Shown here one piece after another: positions 9,650 through 22,900 of a stretch of DNA of 64,000 nucleotides. This DNA comes from Aquanectria penicillioides. Its lineage: Eukaryota > Ascomycota > Sordariomycetes > Hypocreales > Nectriaceae. The notes under the pieces were generated by a model, which was not told the origin of the DNA, searched no databases, and saw only the letters and a list, made by a program, of their open reading frames with translations. The stretch lies in contig PYIU01000009.1 in assembly GCA_003415625.1 (NCBI GenBank), positions 1,550,001-1,614,000 on the forward strand, read 5' to 3'. A program made the position numbers and the translations under genes. The stretch's first letter is position 1. Every line of letters begins with the position of its first letter.

Positions 9650-12600
9650 TTTGGGACCAGCTCCAGCACGCACTCAGCGGCGGTAACGCGTGTTGTCGTT
9701 GGATGTGTCTTCTGTAATGGAGCACCAGGGTGTTTCTTTGGGTCACGACAAGCGGCGGGGTAGTTCACGCGACAGGCGCCACCTCGCGCCTAACAGCCGC
9801 GAGCCAAGACATACCCCTGTCAAATCCAAGGAGGGCTCAAAAAACACCTTGCGTTTGTGCGAGAAGTTTGTAATCCGAATGCCATAATTTCGCATTGGTT
9901 AAGCAGGATCAAGGGAAGAGCTACGATGATGGAGACTCGGAAAGCTAGATTAACCTTGACCCCTTCACCCGAAGGAGGGGATGTTACAGCGGCTGAAGCG
10001 GCTCGGCGTTGAGTGTCGGCTGCCGAAGGTGCGCTGGACGGAGGGCCGAGTTCTGACGGCTGCTGGTGTGGTACGCCGTAAATGCTCGCAAATGGTCGCC
10101 TCCTGTTTCGTGGAGATGAAAGCGAGGCAAGCATATGCAGGTTCGTGTCTCTGAATTCCACATCTGGCTTCACCGCTTTGGGCCAAGCACGAGCAGGTCT
10201 TGCCACCGCCGCGCAGGCCGTTTGGAAACGGTGGAAATGGTTATTCATTTTGTGAGGTAAGGGGTGGTGTTCTGTGGTAATGCAGCCTTGCTGAGGCGAC
10301 ACATGCTGCTGCTCCCTGCAGCGAGCTCTGCCGTCACAGCGCTAGCTCCTACCGCAAACGGCCAGGGCTGAGTCTGTACGTGGTCGGGGTTAAGGGGAAC
10401 GTTGACGGACGTTCGGGAGTTTTCGGGAAACGATGGTCTCGGAGGTGCAGGGCATTGAGCAGCAGGAGTGGGCGGAGGGCGGAAGCGGAGAGACGGCGAG
10501 TGGGCGGAATGAAGTGCTGGGCGCCGCCGACGTCCACGTAACGAGGTAGCGCTTTCGGGGCTCTATTGGGAGCGTTGGCTCTGGGCTGTTGGCTCGGAAT
10601 TCAGAGAGCGGCTGGCGCTGCTGAGCTGTGGCCCTCAGTCGACGGGTCGACGACTGCAACTTTCAATCGGCTCCGCACCGACATCATCTCCAATGCAGAT
10701 GCGACCCGACGTTAGTACCGCCGAACTCGGCCGCTCATAACTGCCCGAAATTCAACCTCCTCCACCTCCGAGGATCCGCTCAAGCAGTCGCTCCTTTGAT
10801 ATTTATAATGCCTCGACTTGATTTGTACCGTTCTAGGCATTTCGCTGGCGCCGTTTCTGCTGAACGGAAACGAGAGATAAGACACCCCTGGCATCACGCT
10901 AGGGACAACGGTGCACGCAAGCCCACGGGCAGCGGGAAAGAATGGATCAATGCTGCGGAGGAGATGGGGCCCAAGATGGTCTTGTCGTCGTTGTCATGAT
11001 CCCCACGGTCGTCGTCCCCATAGCTCTCCCCCATGCCCCGTCCTTCTCCAGGTGTAATGGTAGGCGGAGGGACAACGCCGCCAGCATCGAGTGATCATGA
11101 GCTTCGTAGAATTATATGTAGAATCATATACGAGCGCGGGGGAGTGGGAATGAGATCCGGCTTAACGAGCGAGATGCCTGCCCCAGAAGGGACAACTCAC
11201 GTCGTCAAAGCCATGGTCGGGCCACACACATGATGGGTGTGTTTTGTAATAAATTATCCGTTGACCAGCGTACGTGCATAACGCCTGCCTGTTGCAAATC
11301 CCTACGAAGGAGGCCGTAAGCCTGGCTTAGCCAAAATGATGGAGCCCTCATTTACCCCCTCTTTGGTAGACGAATCGCAGTGGGTGTCCGGTTCAAATTT
11401 CCCAAAGCAGTGACGTCTTCCTGCGTGAAGAACCTCGTAGGATTGTTGCAGGAGAGGCTGCAGCACACTCCTGCCCACGACTCCCGAACCCGTGGTGAGA
11501 CATGTGCATCTGTGTGATGGCGCAGACTAATCCCCACTAGACGATCGACACCCTGGCTACCGATGAGTCTCCGGCACGAGCTTCTTCCGTTTTAGTGTCC
11601 AGAAGCGCCAGGACACGGGCTACAACGGGACGGGCAGCTCTGGTTGGTGCGAGATAAGGCTAGGTGAGCGAGACTCTGGCGCCTGTGATTGGGCATGGTA
11701 GCCAATTTTCTTATGTCGTTGTTGTGACTGTGCGATAGTGGTGTGAGGCGGCCACACTGGCTCGACGTCAGTTTTTCACCAACCTCTGTTTGGCCAGGCT
11801 GGCAAGCAAGAAAACACAAACCCGAGAAACCCTGGCTTGCCTCCACGGACCATGACAGTCCTGGAAGAAACCTGGCCCCAGACACCCCCCCCTCCCCTTC
11901 GGTCTACCTCTGGTTGGATCCCTTTTCGCACCTCTGCGAGTGGTCTGCTTCTCACGCCAGGAATCCAAGGTGCATGTTCGGCACGTTCGGTGTTATTGGC
12001 CGAAGTCCCGCCAGGTGAGGCGACGGTGAGGTTTTCATTCATCAGCATCGACGCACGACACGGCGTCGATGACGCTGCTTGCCGTGTTGGATTCTCCAGA
12101 AACACAGGTCAGAATAAACCTAGGACCAACACGCCTGAGGCTGCAGCCCCCCAAAACCCTGATCTGCCGACCAACCCCTTGCCTGAGATGTGCTTGTGCT
12201 GCCTGGGCTGGACCGAGACTCCTCCCCCTTTATGGAATGGAAGCTTCTTCACAAGGTAACCTAAGGCAGGCAGGGCTGCAAGCGAGCAAGTCCCGGAGCG
12301 CAGCACATGTCGAGTGCATGTTGCATCAAGCTCTTTGACTGGAGGTAGGGACGTTCGGGTCGGAGGAGGCTTACACCTTTGGGCTATGACTCGCTGGAAT
12401 CTCACCACCGGCTTCGATGGGGCATCCAGCTTCTCGGAGAGGGCGTGTCAGGTTGCAGCAAAGGGCCATGGACATTGAGTTGCGGACGAATCAAATGCGC
12501 GCTTAGCTCCCCCGCGCAGCATGTACGTCAAGGCCCTCCCCCCCGGGCGAGCGCAGCGCATGGCTCATCTTTGGGGTTCTCGGGGCGAGCGCGACATCGG

Positions 12601-15600
12601 CGGCGCTGGCTTTGAAAATGACGGGCCATGATTGGTGTCGCAAGTCTGAAAGTCGAGTCGACCCATGACGGATGTGCATTAGGTTTAACGTTCCAGGCGG
12701 CGTCGCACGGATGCCCAACATCATCCTGGACGTGACTGCAGCTCTATGTGGGGCACTTTCGTGGATGGCTGGTCTTGAGAACGCGGCGAACTCTCCGTTG
12801 CCTCGGCCGGATTTCTCTTACACGAACTGTGTTGCAAACCTACTGGTATTCTCATCCCATCACTGGATAGGAGATAAACACGACAATGAGGCCGGATAGG
12901 CGGATAGTGATTGGGCCGAACATGGAAGATCTTATTTTTTCTTTCCTTTTTTTTTTCCCTCTTGTCGCCCCAGCCGAGCTGGACGCGGGGAGAAACGAGC
13001 ATGTAATGCGAACTATAGCGCAAGGACAGGGACCAGACGGGACACACAGGCCAGGAAGGCGAACAGGGTTGTGAGGCGCATCGGAAGCTGCCTTTGGTGA
13101 TGTATCCACAAGGAGAAATTGACTGACACTGACCGCTCGGTGAAGCCCTGCCACTCAACAAATTTATCACGTCAGGTCATGGTAAAAGGATTAGAATCAG
13201 GCAATGACGCGAGAGCGTTTGATTACGAGCATCAGAAATATTGTAGGGTGCCCTGATCTGGCGAGTCGGTGAAGGTAAGTGGCATTGAAAGTGTTGTTTC
13301 GATCAATAATGGATCAATCGACAAGGTGTGCTGGGAGCATCGACGAGACAGAGCGAGAAAGGAAAAAAAAAACCCCCCCCAAAAAATCGAGAGACACCAG
13401 GATGCGGAAACTCTCACTCCGTCCTTGCCAATTCAATCTTGCACTAACGTAGTATGTCGCAGCCAAGGTGGGCGGGTTGGAAGCTACGTAACCATGGCAG
13501 ATCGCACCTACCGACGGCGTAGATCGGGAGGAGGGGCTGCCTATCAACCAAGCAAACCACCTCCCTTCCCGTCCTCCATCCCCCATTCACAAACAAACAG
13601 CCTTCCCCGTGGAGAAGCACCATGGTGCCTCTCGAGACGAGATGAAGGAGATGATGGGCATTTCGTCTGGCCCTTGTGCAGGGAATCTGCCGGGGAAGCA
13701 AGATCCCCCAGCCGAAGAGGTGCCGATCCGGATGGAGGGGGTGATGGCTGGATAAATGGATGGATGGGTGGACGGGGGATAATCGGCAGCCTTGGAGGAG
13801 TCAACGGGAGAGTCCATGCCCATGGAGACGAGGCATCGACCCGTGGCGGGATTGGGACGGAGGAAGGAGGGGGAGGGGGAGGGGTGGCGGGATGACGGGA
13901 TGGCAGACACCCAACCCAGCCCATAATCGCCCAAGGCCATTTGTTCTCCCCCCCATGCCGACATCCTCAAGCCTAGTTTCAAGCCTAGGCCCCAGGCCAC
14001 GCCAGACCCCAGTGAAGGTTGCGGCGCCTCTCATTAGCTTGATGTGTGGTGGTTGGAAACACCTGTGTCGACAACCAAGTTAAAAAAAAAACATTTTCGA
14101 CTTTCATGACGTTAGAAACGTCCAACTCCCGCAAGGATCTTGTGCTACGCCAAGGACATGGACAAGGACATGGCCAAAATGAATTCTCCAAAAAAAAGGC
14201 AGAAAAGGGGACAGCAGAGGCATCATGCTGTTTGGATCAATGATTTCGGACGAGCTTCCGGGCTCCGCGCATCGGCGGGACAGGAGGGATGGAAGAATAA
14301 CCCGAGGCCGTGGACGGCGGATGCACTCCGGAGGGATGCCGAGAGGATCGAAGAGGGATGTGAATATGGAGCCCTGACGAGTCTGTTATGGCTGTCTTGC
14401 AGTTGTCCTGTGTGTCTGTCGGTGGACAGTCCCGGACGTGGCATGGCATGTCATTGATGGGGCTGTTATGCAAATACGCTCGAGCTCATTTGCTTGCGTT
14501 GTTTTTCTGGCATGTGCTTTTTGGGTCCCTTCATGGATTTACGGAGGGCTGCTAGAGGAGCCACCAAGGCAAATGGGGCCACGGCAGGGTGCGTGTGCGC
14601 CCACTTGGAGCCTGGCAGCACACAGGAGACAGAGGAGGAGTTCGTCTTGGGCGGGTCGTCGACTTCTCCAAGGGGCGAAGGGGCGCTGCCCAGCGAGGGC
14701 GTGGCGTGCCTTTTTGGAGGGGTCTCCCCATGCGCTAACGCAGCCCTGGATGGGATGGATGGGAGGAGAGCTGGGTCCAGGGTCCAGTGTGAGAAGAAAA
14801 AAAAAATTAGCGGGAGATTCGGTTCCGATGCTGGGAGATGGAAAAAAAAATTAAAAATTTATCGCCTCTTGCAGAGCACTGCTAGCACCCGAAGCTCATG
14901 GGAGCTCTATACGTCGTGCAGTAGTACGGATTGAATTACCAGCGTTCGCCTCCAAAGCCTAGGCCCCTCGACCTCCCCACCATGAGCGCCCCATCATCAT
15001 CGCCCCCCACTCAACCCTGCACCTTGACGCTTCCCTGCGCCTGTCTCGCCGTCGCCGTCAACTGTGTGCCTTGATCATTCAACCGCCCATGGTTGTCTCT
15101 CCTGTCCTGGTCACCACTTTTGGAGTCTGAGCCCTCTCCCTTAGCCGGAAGCCCTCTTACCCCCCATCCCCCATCCCCCATCCCCTCCCCCTCCTCCGCC
15201 CTCCACACACCCCTGACCAAAATTTCCCAAAGCCCGACCCCCGTAGTTCCGTAGCCAATCCATTGGGTTTTTTTTTCCTCAGTCGTCCATTTCCCTGGCT
15301 GGGGCTTGGCGGCCGAGTCGTCGTTCCGGACCTAGACCTAGTTCCGTTGAATCGACCCAGCCCATCACACTCGAGCTGGCGTTGCGGTGCGCGCTGCCGC
15401 AGCCGTGCCCCATAACCCAACCCATAACCGTAACCGTCCCTGTGAGGCGAGTCGAGTCAAAGTAGGTTCCATGTTGGGTACCTGGCCGTCTCCAGCGCTG
15501 CCGACATACGGAGTTGGCTACGCCAGCTGGCAACCACTCGGAGATTCCTCCATTCCATAAAAGCGTGAAGGTTGCCCTTCCCCCCTCCTCTTTCCTTCTC

Positions 15601-16974
15601 TTGCCCTCTCCCTCTTCCTCTTGCTTCTCTGTCCTCTTGCACGCTCTCTTCTCCCATCCTACGACCTGTCTAACCCGTCACTGCCAGCCAGTGACCTTTG
15701 ATACCCATTGCACTCTTGAACAAGAGGAACAAGCATCCCTGGTAAGTCGACTTGTATATTGGACGCCGCTCCTCTCCCTTCCCAATCACCATCATCAACT
15801 ACCTCACGCCCTTTTACTTCTGTGCCACTCGCCCACCGTTACGCCCGTGGACTTCATCGACTTCACACAATTTATCTACCTGGACTTGGATCTGGCATCA
15901 CTTTCAACATGGACGCAAAAGAGCAGAGGGCAAACAACCATGGCGGCCGCTGAGAAGCAGGTGCTGTGCAACTGGACGCTGTACTGCACTGGGTGCGACA
16001 TCACATGTTTTCCGCAAGCGACCAGACCCCGGAACCCCAGACGTCAGACCTCAGACATCGGACCCCAAATCTCAAGGCAAACATCCCAGCAACGTTCCAA
16101 ACATCCCAATGGAGCAACCGCCCGTCCGGTGTGCGGCTTCCTGGCGCGCGTGGCGCTGTCGCTCCATGTGTTGCATCGCCGAGGTGACGTCCCCCCCGGC
16201 GCATTGGAGTGGCCCATGTCTTAGCCGCATGGCTGGTTGCCATTGTGTGGGCCATTATTGGCTGCTGCCCCGGCGTATCCCACGCTGCACGCTGGGGCAG
16301 AGGGGCCACCCATACCACCGAGGAGGGACCATCTTGTGGGCCATGGCCTAAAGGAGATAGCTGTCGAAGCTTGGCCGTCGCGGCTGCGCGAACCGCATCG
16401 TTTCCGGACGAGAGGCTGTTTTGTGGGCGTCAACTAGGTCTAGACGACTCGGGATGAGTCTGAGAGCCAGAAAATGCCCTTTGCCGCCGCGATTGCCCTC
16501 TACGCAAATCGATGCCGCAAGTTTTTTTTTTTAATTCTGCATAGCGTCCTTTTTGGAGGGGGCGATTCGTGTGGCCTGCCGTAGGCGGGGTGGGCTGTTC
16601 TTCGTAGGGATCGCCTTTATCGCCAGGTTTTCTCTCTTATCTTCGGCGCGCCACTCGAGTCACCTTTGGCGCCCGATGCCGGCAGACCACACGCTGACCG
16701 ATGGGACGACCAATCTCTCCACACTTGGCTCGCCTCACTGCACTGCCGCGGATCCCCTCGCCATTTGCCCCTTCCCCAAATGCCCTATCGTTGCTTTTTT
16801 TAACCGCTCCAGCCATGTTTCGTTCATTCCGAGGCTCGTGCCCTGGCTAATCCGTTCCTCCGCGACTCCAGATCTACGCTAAAGAGTGGCGCTCGCTGCT
16901 CTTTCCTGAGGTGCCCCGCGATCCTCTGACCCCCACCAACCCCCACCAACCCCACCTCAACCCGGTCGCCTAGC
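9650..16974. other. 7.3 kb without a supportable gene (APC15 to GLT1)
   Basis: APC15 (-) and GLT1 (+) diverge across this gap. Many open frames exist but none shows family motifs, consistent codon bias or joinable exons. It is unusually long for a fungal intergenic space. Seen inside: A/C runs near 13370-13385; a G-rich block with repeated GGATGGATGG-type units near 13730-13790; and a strong C/T tract at about 15570-15665, resembling the pyrimidine tract before a fungal transcription start, followed by a GTAAGT donor-like site at 15741. A leader transcript of GLT1 or a separate non-coding RNA could start there. A weak minus-strand frame at 9820-10302 is not accepted. Confidence 0.5.
15570..15665 (+). 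promoter_or_regulatory. Pyrimidine tract, possible transcription start region upstream of GLT1
   Basis: About 95 bases almost purely C and T on the plus strand, ending near TTCTCCCATCC. Highly expressed filamentous-fungal genes often have such CT tracts directly before their transcription start. It lies 1.3 kb before the GLT1 start codon, so it would imply a long or spliced 5' leader. A GTAAGT site at 15741 could be the donor. This is inference from composition only. Confidence 0.3.
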
Positions 16975-19900
16975 ATGCGCCTAACCGAGGACTTCGACGA
17001 CCGACAGACCCATCTTGAAGCCGAGCAACAAACATACAGTCCCTTCGAGTATCAGACTGAGAACAATGACTCTTGGGCTGGTGCGCTGCCGGTGAAGCAG
17101 GGTCTGTACGACCCTTCTCTCGAGAAGGATGCCTGTGGCGTCGGTTTTGCCTGGTGAGTAACAACAATCAACTGTGCCGCGGCAAACCCCCTCCCCTCCC
17201 CCTCCCCAAAAAGAAATGCAACTTTTGTGCAATTAACACGATAACAGCCACATCAAGGGCAAGGCTAGCCACAAGATTGTCAGCGATGGTAAGTCACAAT
17301 CTATGTGTCGCATTTTCGTCATTTTTCGCAATCGATGACAAAGCTGACCACTCACAGCGCGAAATCTTCTCTGCAACATGACCCATCGCGGTGCTGTGGG
17401 TTCCGATGCTCGAGATGGTGATGGCGCTGGTGTCATGACCTCTATCCCCCACCGGTTCTTTATCAAGAACTTTGAGAAGGAGGAAGGCATTAAGTTGCCC
17501 CCTCTTGGCCAGTACGCCGTGGGAAACCTGTTCTTTAAGCCCGACGAAGAGACTCTCGACGAGTCAAAGAGGCAGCTGGAAGATGTTGCCGAGTCATTGG
17601 GCCTCCGAGTTCTAGGATGGCGACGGCCCCCCGTCGACTCTACCCTTCTTGGCCCCGCTGCCAGGTCGCGTGAGCCCATTATCCTCCAGCCCTTCGTTGT
17701 GCTCACCTCTGCCTACGGCGCCGGTGACGCTCCCGAAAACACTGACACCGAGAAGTTTGATGACCGTCACTTTGAGCGACAGCTGTACGTGCTCCGAAAG
17801 CGTGCTACCCAGAGCATCGGTCTGCAAAACTGGTTCTACATCTGCTCCTTGTCAAACAAGAACATTGTCTACAAGGGCCAGCTTGCCCCCGTCCAGGTCT
17901 ACTCCTACTACCACGACCTTGTCAACGCCGACTACGAGGCTCACTTTGCTCTGGTCCACTCCCGTTTCTCCACAAACACCTTCCCTTCATGGGACCGTGC
18001 CCAACCTCTGCGATGGGCTGCCCACAATGGTGAAATTAACACTCTGCGAGGAAACAAGAACTGGATGCGCGCCCGTGAAGGCGTCATGCAGTCTGATGTT
18101 TTCAAGGATGATCTCGAGCTCATGTACCCCATTGTCGAGGATGGTGGCTCTGATTCTGCGGCTTTTGACAACGTCCTGGAGCTCCTGACTATCAACGGCG
18201 TTCTCTCCCTCCCCGAGGCCGTCATGCTGATGGTTCCCGAGGCCTGGCAGGGTAACCAGGATATGGACCCCAAGAAGGCTGCCTTCTACGAATGGGCCGC
18301 TTGCCAGATGGAGCCTTGGGATGGCCCTGCCCTCTTCACTTTTGCCGACGGCCGATACTGTGGTGCCAACCTGGATCGAAACGGTCTCCGACCTTGCCGA
18401 TTCTACGTCATGGACGATGACCGCATCATCTGTGCCTCCGAGGTCGGTACCATCCCCGTCGAGCCCGAAACTGTCGTCCAGAAGGGTCGTCTACAGCCCG
18501 GTCGTATGCTCTTGGTCGATACCCAGGCCGGTCGCATCATTGACGACAAGGAGCTGAAGGAGGCTGTTGCTAGCCGACAAGACTTCCGCTCTTGGCTTGA
18601 TAGAGAATTAGTTACGCTGCCCAAGGTCCTTGAGACCATGGAGCAGTCCATGGATCTGGCCCCCAAGCTGGACGAGAACAAGATCCAGGCTGACCCTCTT
18701 CTGCTCTCTTACGGTTACACTCACGAGCAGGTTAGTTTGCTGCTTGCTCCCATGGCTGCTGATGAAAAGGAGGCCTTGGGTTCAATGGGTAACGATGGCC
18801 CCCTGGCCTGCCTGACCCAGGCCCCTCGTCTCCTCTATGACTACTTCCGTCAGCTCTTCGCCCAGGTCACTAACCCTCCCATCGACCCCATCCGAGAGTC
18901 CATTGTCATGTCCCTGGAGTGCTATGTCGGTCCTCAGGGTAACTTGCTTGAGATGGATCCCACCCAGTGCGGCCGTCTCCTGCTGCCCAGCCCCATCCTG
19001 TCCATCCCTGAGTTTAATGCTATCAAGAACATGTCGGAGTCCTTCCCTAGCTGGACTGTCAAGACTATTGATCTGACCTTCTCCAAGTCCGAGGGTGTTG
19101 AAGGCTACCTGAAGCACCTCGACTACATCTGCGATGAAGCTACTGCTGCCATTGAGGCCCGCGATCGTATCATCGTGCTTTCTGATCGCAACACCAGTGC
19201 TGACCGTGTTGCTGTTTCTGCTGTGCTGGCTTCTGGTATGGTTCACCACCATCTCGTCAGCAACAAGTGGCGATCCATGGCTGCTCTTGTCGTCGAGACT
19301 GCCGAGGCCCGTGAAGTGCACCACATGTGCGTGCTCCTTGGTTATGGTGCTGATGCTGTCAACCCCTACCTTGCCATGGAGTGCATCCTTAAGCTGAACC
19401 GCGAGGGTCTTATCAAGAAGAAGCTCTCTGACGATGCCCTTATTCGCAACTACAAGCACTCTTGTGATGGTGGTATCCTCAAGGTCATGAGCAAGATGGG
19501 TATCTCTACTCTTGCCTCGTACAAGGGCGCCCAGATCTTTGAAGCCCTCGGTCTCGACGAGTCCGTTGTTGAGCGATGCTTCAAGGGCACTGCCTCCCGT
19601 ATCCAGGGTCTTACCTTTGAGCTTATTGCCGAGGAGAGCTTCCGATTCCACGAGCGTGGTTTCCCCTCGCGATATACCGTTGGAATCACTGGTCTTCCCG
19701 AGTCCGGCGAGTACCATTGGCGTGACGGTGGCGAGCCTCACGTCAACGACCCTACCTCCATTGCCAATATCCAGGACGCTGTCCGCACCAAGAACGATAA
19801 GTCATACGAGGCCTACTCTCGATCCGAATATGAACAGATCAAGTCTTGCACCCTCCGTGGTCTCCTTGACTTCAAATTTGAGGATTGTGCCCCTGTCCCC

Positions 19901-22900
19901 ATCGACCAGGTTGAGCCTTGGACTGATATTGTCCGCCGATTCTGCACCGGAGCCATGTCTTACGGATCTATCTCTATGGAGTCTCACTCTACCCTGGCTG
20001 TTGCCATGAACCGACTTGGCGGCAAGTCTAACACTGGTGAAGGTGGTGAGGATCCTGAGCGTTCTGAGCGTCTTCCCAACGGCGATACCATGCGCTCTGC
20101 CATCAAGCAGGTTGCCTCCGGTCGATTCGGTGTTACATCTGCTTACTTGGCCGACTCTGACGAGCTTCAGATCAAGATGGCTCAGGGTGCCAAGCCTGGT
20201 GAGGGTGGTGAGCTTCCTGGCCACAAGGTGTCCAAGTCCATTGCTCGCACTCGTCACTCTACCCCTGGTGTCGGCCTGATCTCTCCTCCTCCTCACCACG
20301 ACATTTACTCCATCGAGGATCTGAAGCAGCTGATCTACGACCTGAAGTGCTCTAGCCCCCGATCCCGAGTCTCTGTTAAGCTTGTGTCTGAGGTTGGTGT
20401 CGGTATCGTCGCCTCTGGTGTCGCCAAGGCCAAGGCCGACCACATCCTGATCTCCGGTCACGATGGTGGTACCGGTGCCTCTCGATGGACTGGTATCAAG
20501 TACGCCGGTCTCCCTTGGGAGTTGGGTCTGGCCGAGACTCATCAGACTCTGGTCCTCAACGACCTCCGTGGTCGTGTTGTTGTCCAGACCGATGGTCAGC
20601 TCAAGACTGGTCGTGATGTTGCCATCGCCTGTCTGCTTGGTGCTGAGGAATGGGGCTTTGCCACTGCCCCCCTTATCGCCATGGGCTGTATCTTCATGCG
20701 AAAGTGCCTCGAAATCAGCACTTTAGTTCGAACAACTGCAGGACCAAAGCCTATATCCGAGATCGAGATAGGTGATACACTCTATGGTCCTGACGACGAA
20801 CTAGTGCTGTGTCTTGGTGTTGCTCCTACCCAGACCGGCCCCCTCAAAGAGATTCACTACCAGGAGTTTGATTCGCGTCAGAAGAAATCTTTCAAGTGTA
20901 CGCCTGATCATATACTGCCTCTTCGAACTTTCGGAACAAAGCCTTCGACAACCAGAAACTCAGTTACTTGGTTTACTCGATGCGACAGACATAGCCTTGA
21001 AAGGGAAGCAGACAAGTTACATCTTGACGACCTAGTCGACACCATATATCGCGATCTCGTGGATCAGGAAGAACATGGACTTCCTGATAACGCTGCTGCC
21101 CATGGGTTTATCGACAGCGTCTTAACTAGGCACTATCACCAAGGTACTGATGACAAGTACTCTAACGTCATTAACGATGTCCTAGCTCAACTAGCCAATA
21201 AGGAACTTGAAAACAATCCTGAGCTAGTTAGAGAAGCTATGCATGATGCGCTAGACGTCTATCTTGACAACCCAGGCTATATCCTTGAGTCTGGGCCTGT
21301 TGATCACGATGAACCTATAATCGACCTAGGCCCGAACTTCGAAGAGTCTCAGGAATCCCATAATAGCTTGATGGATATAGATTCGTCGTTTATCTATCCA
21401 TCTCAAGATGCTGTTTCTAGGTTTGCTCGAGTAAAGACTTCCATCGATCGCCGATCATGCGCTTGCGGAGGTATCCGAAAGGTATACAGGCAATTCGCGT
21501 CCAATGAGCAGGCTCAACTAGTTCACTCCTTGCTCCTAAGCGGCCACAGCCATTTGGTTGATCCCTATATTGTTCGAGATGGCGAAGAGTTTAATGTTGC
21601 GGTTGAGACCTTCCAGAACTTCTGCGACAAGGAGGCTAAAGGGATGCATCTGAAGTTGTATCGCACCCCCCTTGCTGCATCATCGACCCTCCCAGCTCCT
21701 GGCGCATCATCCGTAGACGATACCCCGATCGACCCATACTATCTCGGACTCTGGCTTGGTGACGGAGTTGCTGCTTCGCCCGTCATCTGCGGCAGCGACC
21801 TAGAGACCCGAGTTTGGCTCTCCAACTATGTCGATCGCTTGAACCAGAATAGGCCCGAGGGCACTAGGCCCCTCATTCTTCGAGAATCATGCATGAGCAG
21901 AGCTGGTGCCTATCTGCCGAACTCGGAGTATACAGCCAATGTCGATGTATATCAATGGTCTATCTCCTCCAATGCAGACGTCAAGGGCAAGTATTGGAAC
22001 CCTATTCGACAAGGCTTGAAAGACCTTGGCCTCCTTGACGACAAGAGCAAAGGTATTCCAGACTCTTATCTCAATGCTCATAAGGAGACTCGCCTAGCTG
22101 TTCTTGCTGGTTTAATCGACTCGGATGGATGCTACGTCAAATCGCACAATACCTATCGATTCACCCAGCAGACAGAAGGCCGCAAAAAGATTGTTGATGA
22201 TGCTAAAATGCTAGCCTTGAGTTGTGGTATATCAGTCACTAGTGTTGACCAGGGCGTTCCTATTTCGAAATGGCAAAATAGACAGGGCCCAAGCATTCAA
22301 TATGTGGTCTATTTCGGCAAGGGGTCTATCCAGTTTCAACAATACTTGCTTCTCCCTCGAAAGAGAATGAACATGGCAAAATCGTACTATGCGCATGATG
22401 CGCTCCCGTTCACCATAACTGATATACCTGAGGGTCAATATAAGGGTATACAAGTATCTGGTGGTCTATTCCAACTCGAAAACCGGCTAGTTACTCATAA
22501 CTGTCATTGTAAGTCGACCCTTGCTTATATCTTTGTTTATTTGAAACTAACTAGTTGCTAGTGAATACTTGCCCTGTTGGTATCGCTACCCAAGATCCCG
22601 AGCTCCGTGCCAAGTTCAAGGGTACTCCTGAGCATGTCATCAACTTCTTCTACTACGTGGCCAACGAGCTCCGTGCCATTATGGCCCAGCTGGGTTTCCG
22701 AACCATCAACGAAATGGTTGGTCATGTCGAGGTTCTCAGGGTCCGTGATGACCTCCGAACCAAGAAGACTGCCAATGTTGACCTTTCTCTTCTCCTGACG
22801 CCCGCTCACAAGCTCCGACCTGGTGTCGCCACTTTCAATGTCCGCAAGCAGGACCACAAGCTCTACATCCGTCTCGACAACAAACTGATCTCTGAGGCTG

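Noticed and set aside
9820..10302. Minus-strand open frame of 160 codons containing MNNHFHRFQTACAAVARPA, mitochondrial-presequence-like
   Set aside because: No family motif, no convincing intron to extend it, and the 3' part reads like non-coding DNA. It could be a small fast-evolving gene, but the evidence is too weak to annotate.
10390..10659. Minus-strand 89-codon open frame that might be an upstream exon of 9820-10302
   Set aside because: No splice pair joins the two frames convincingly, and the composition is that of C/T-rich spacer DNA.
13269..13895. 208-codon open frame in the APC15-GLT1 gap
   Set aside because: The Gly/Arg-rich composition comes from G-rich simple sequence. It has no motif and no conserved-looking core.
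15514..16224. 236-codon open frame upstream of GLT1
   Set aside because: It begins in a pyrimidine tract translated as Pro/Ser/Leu and shows no domain. It is better explained as promoter or leader.
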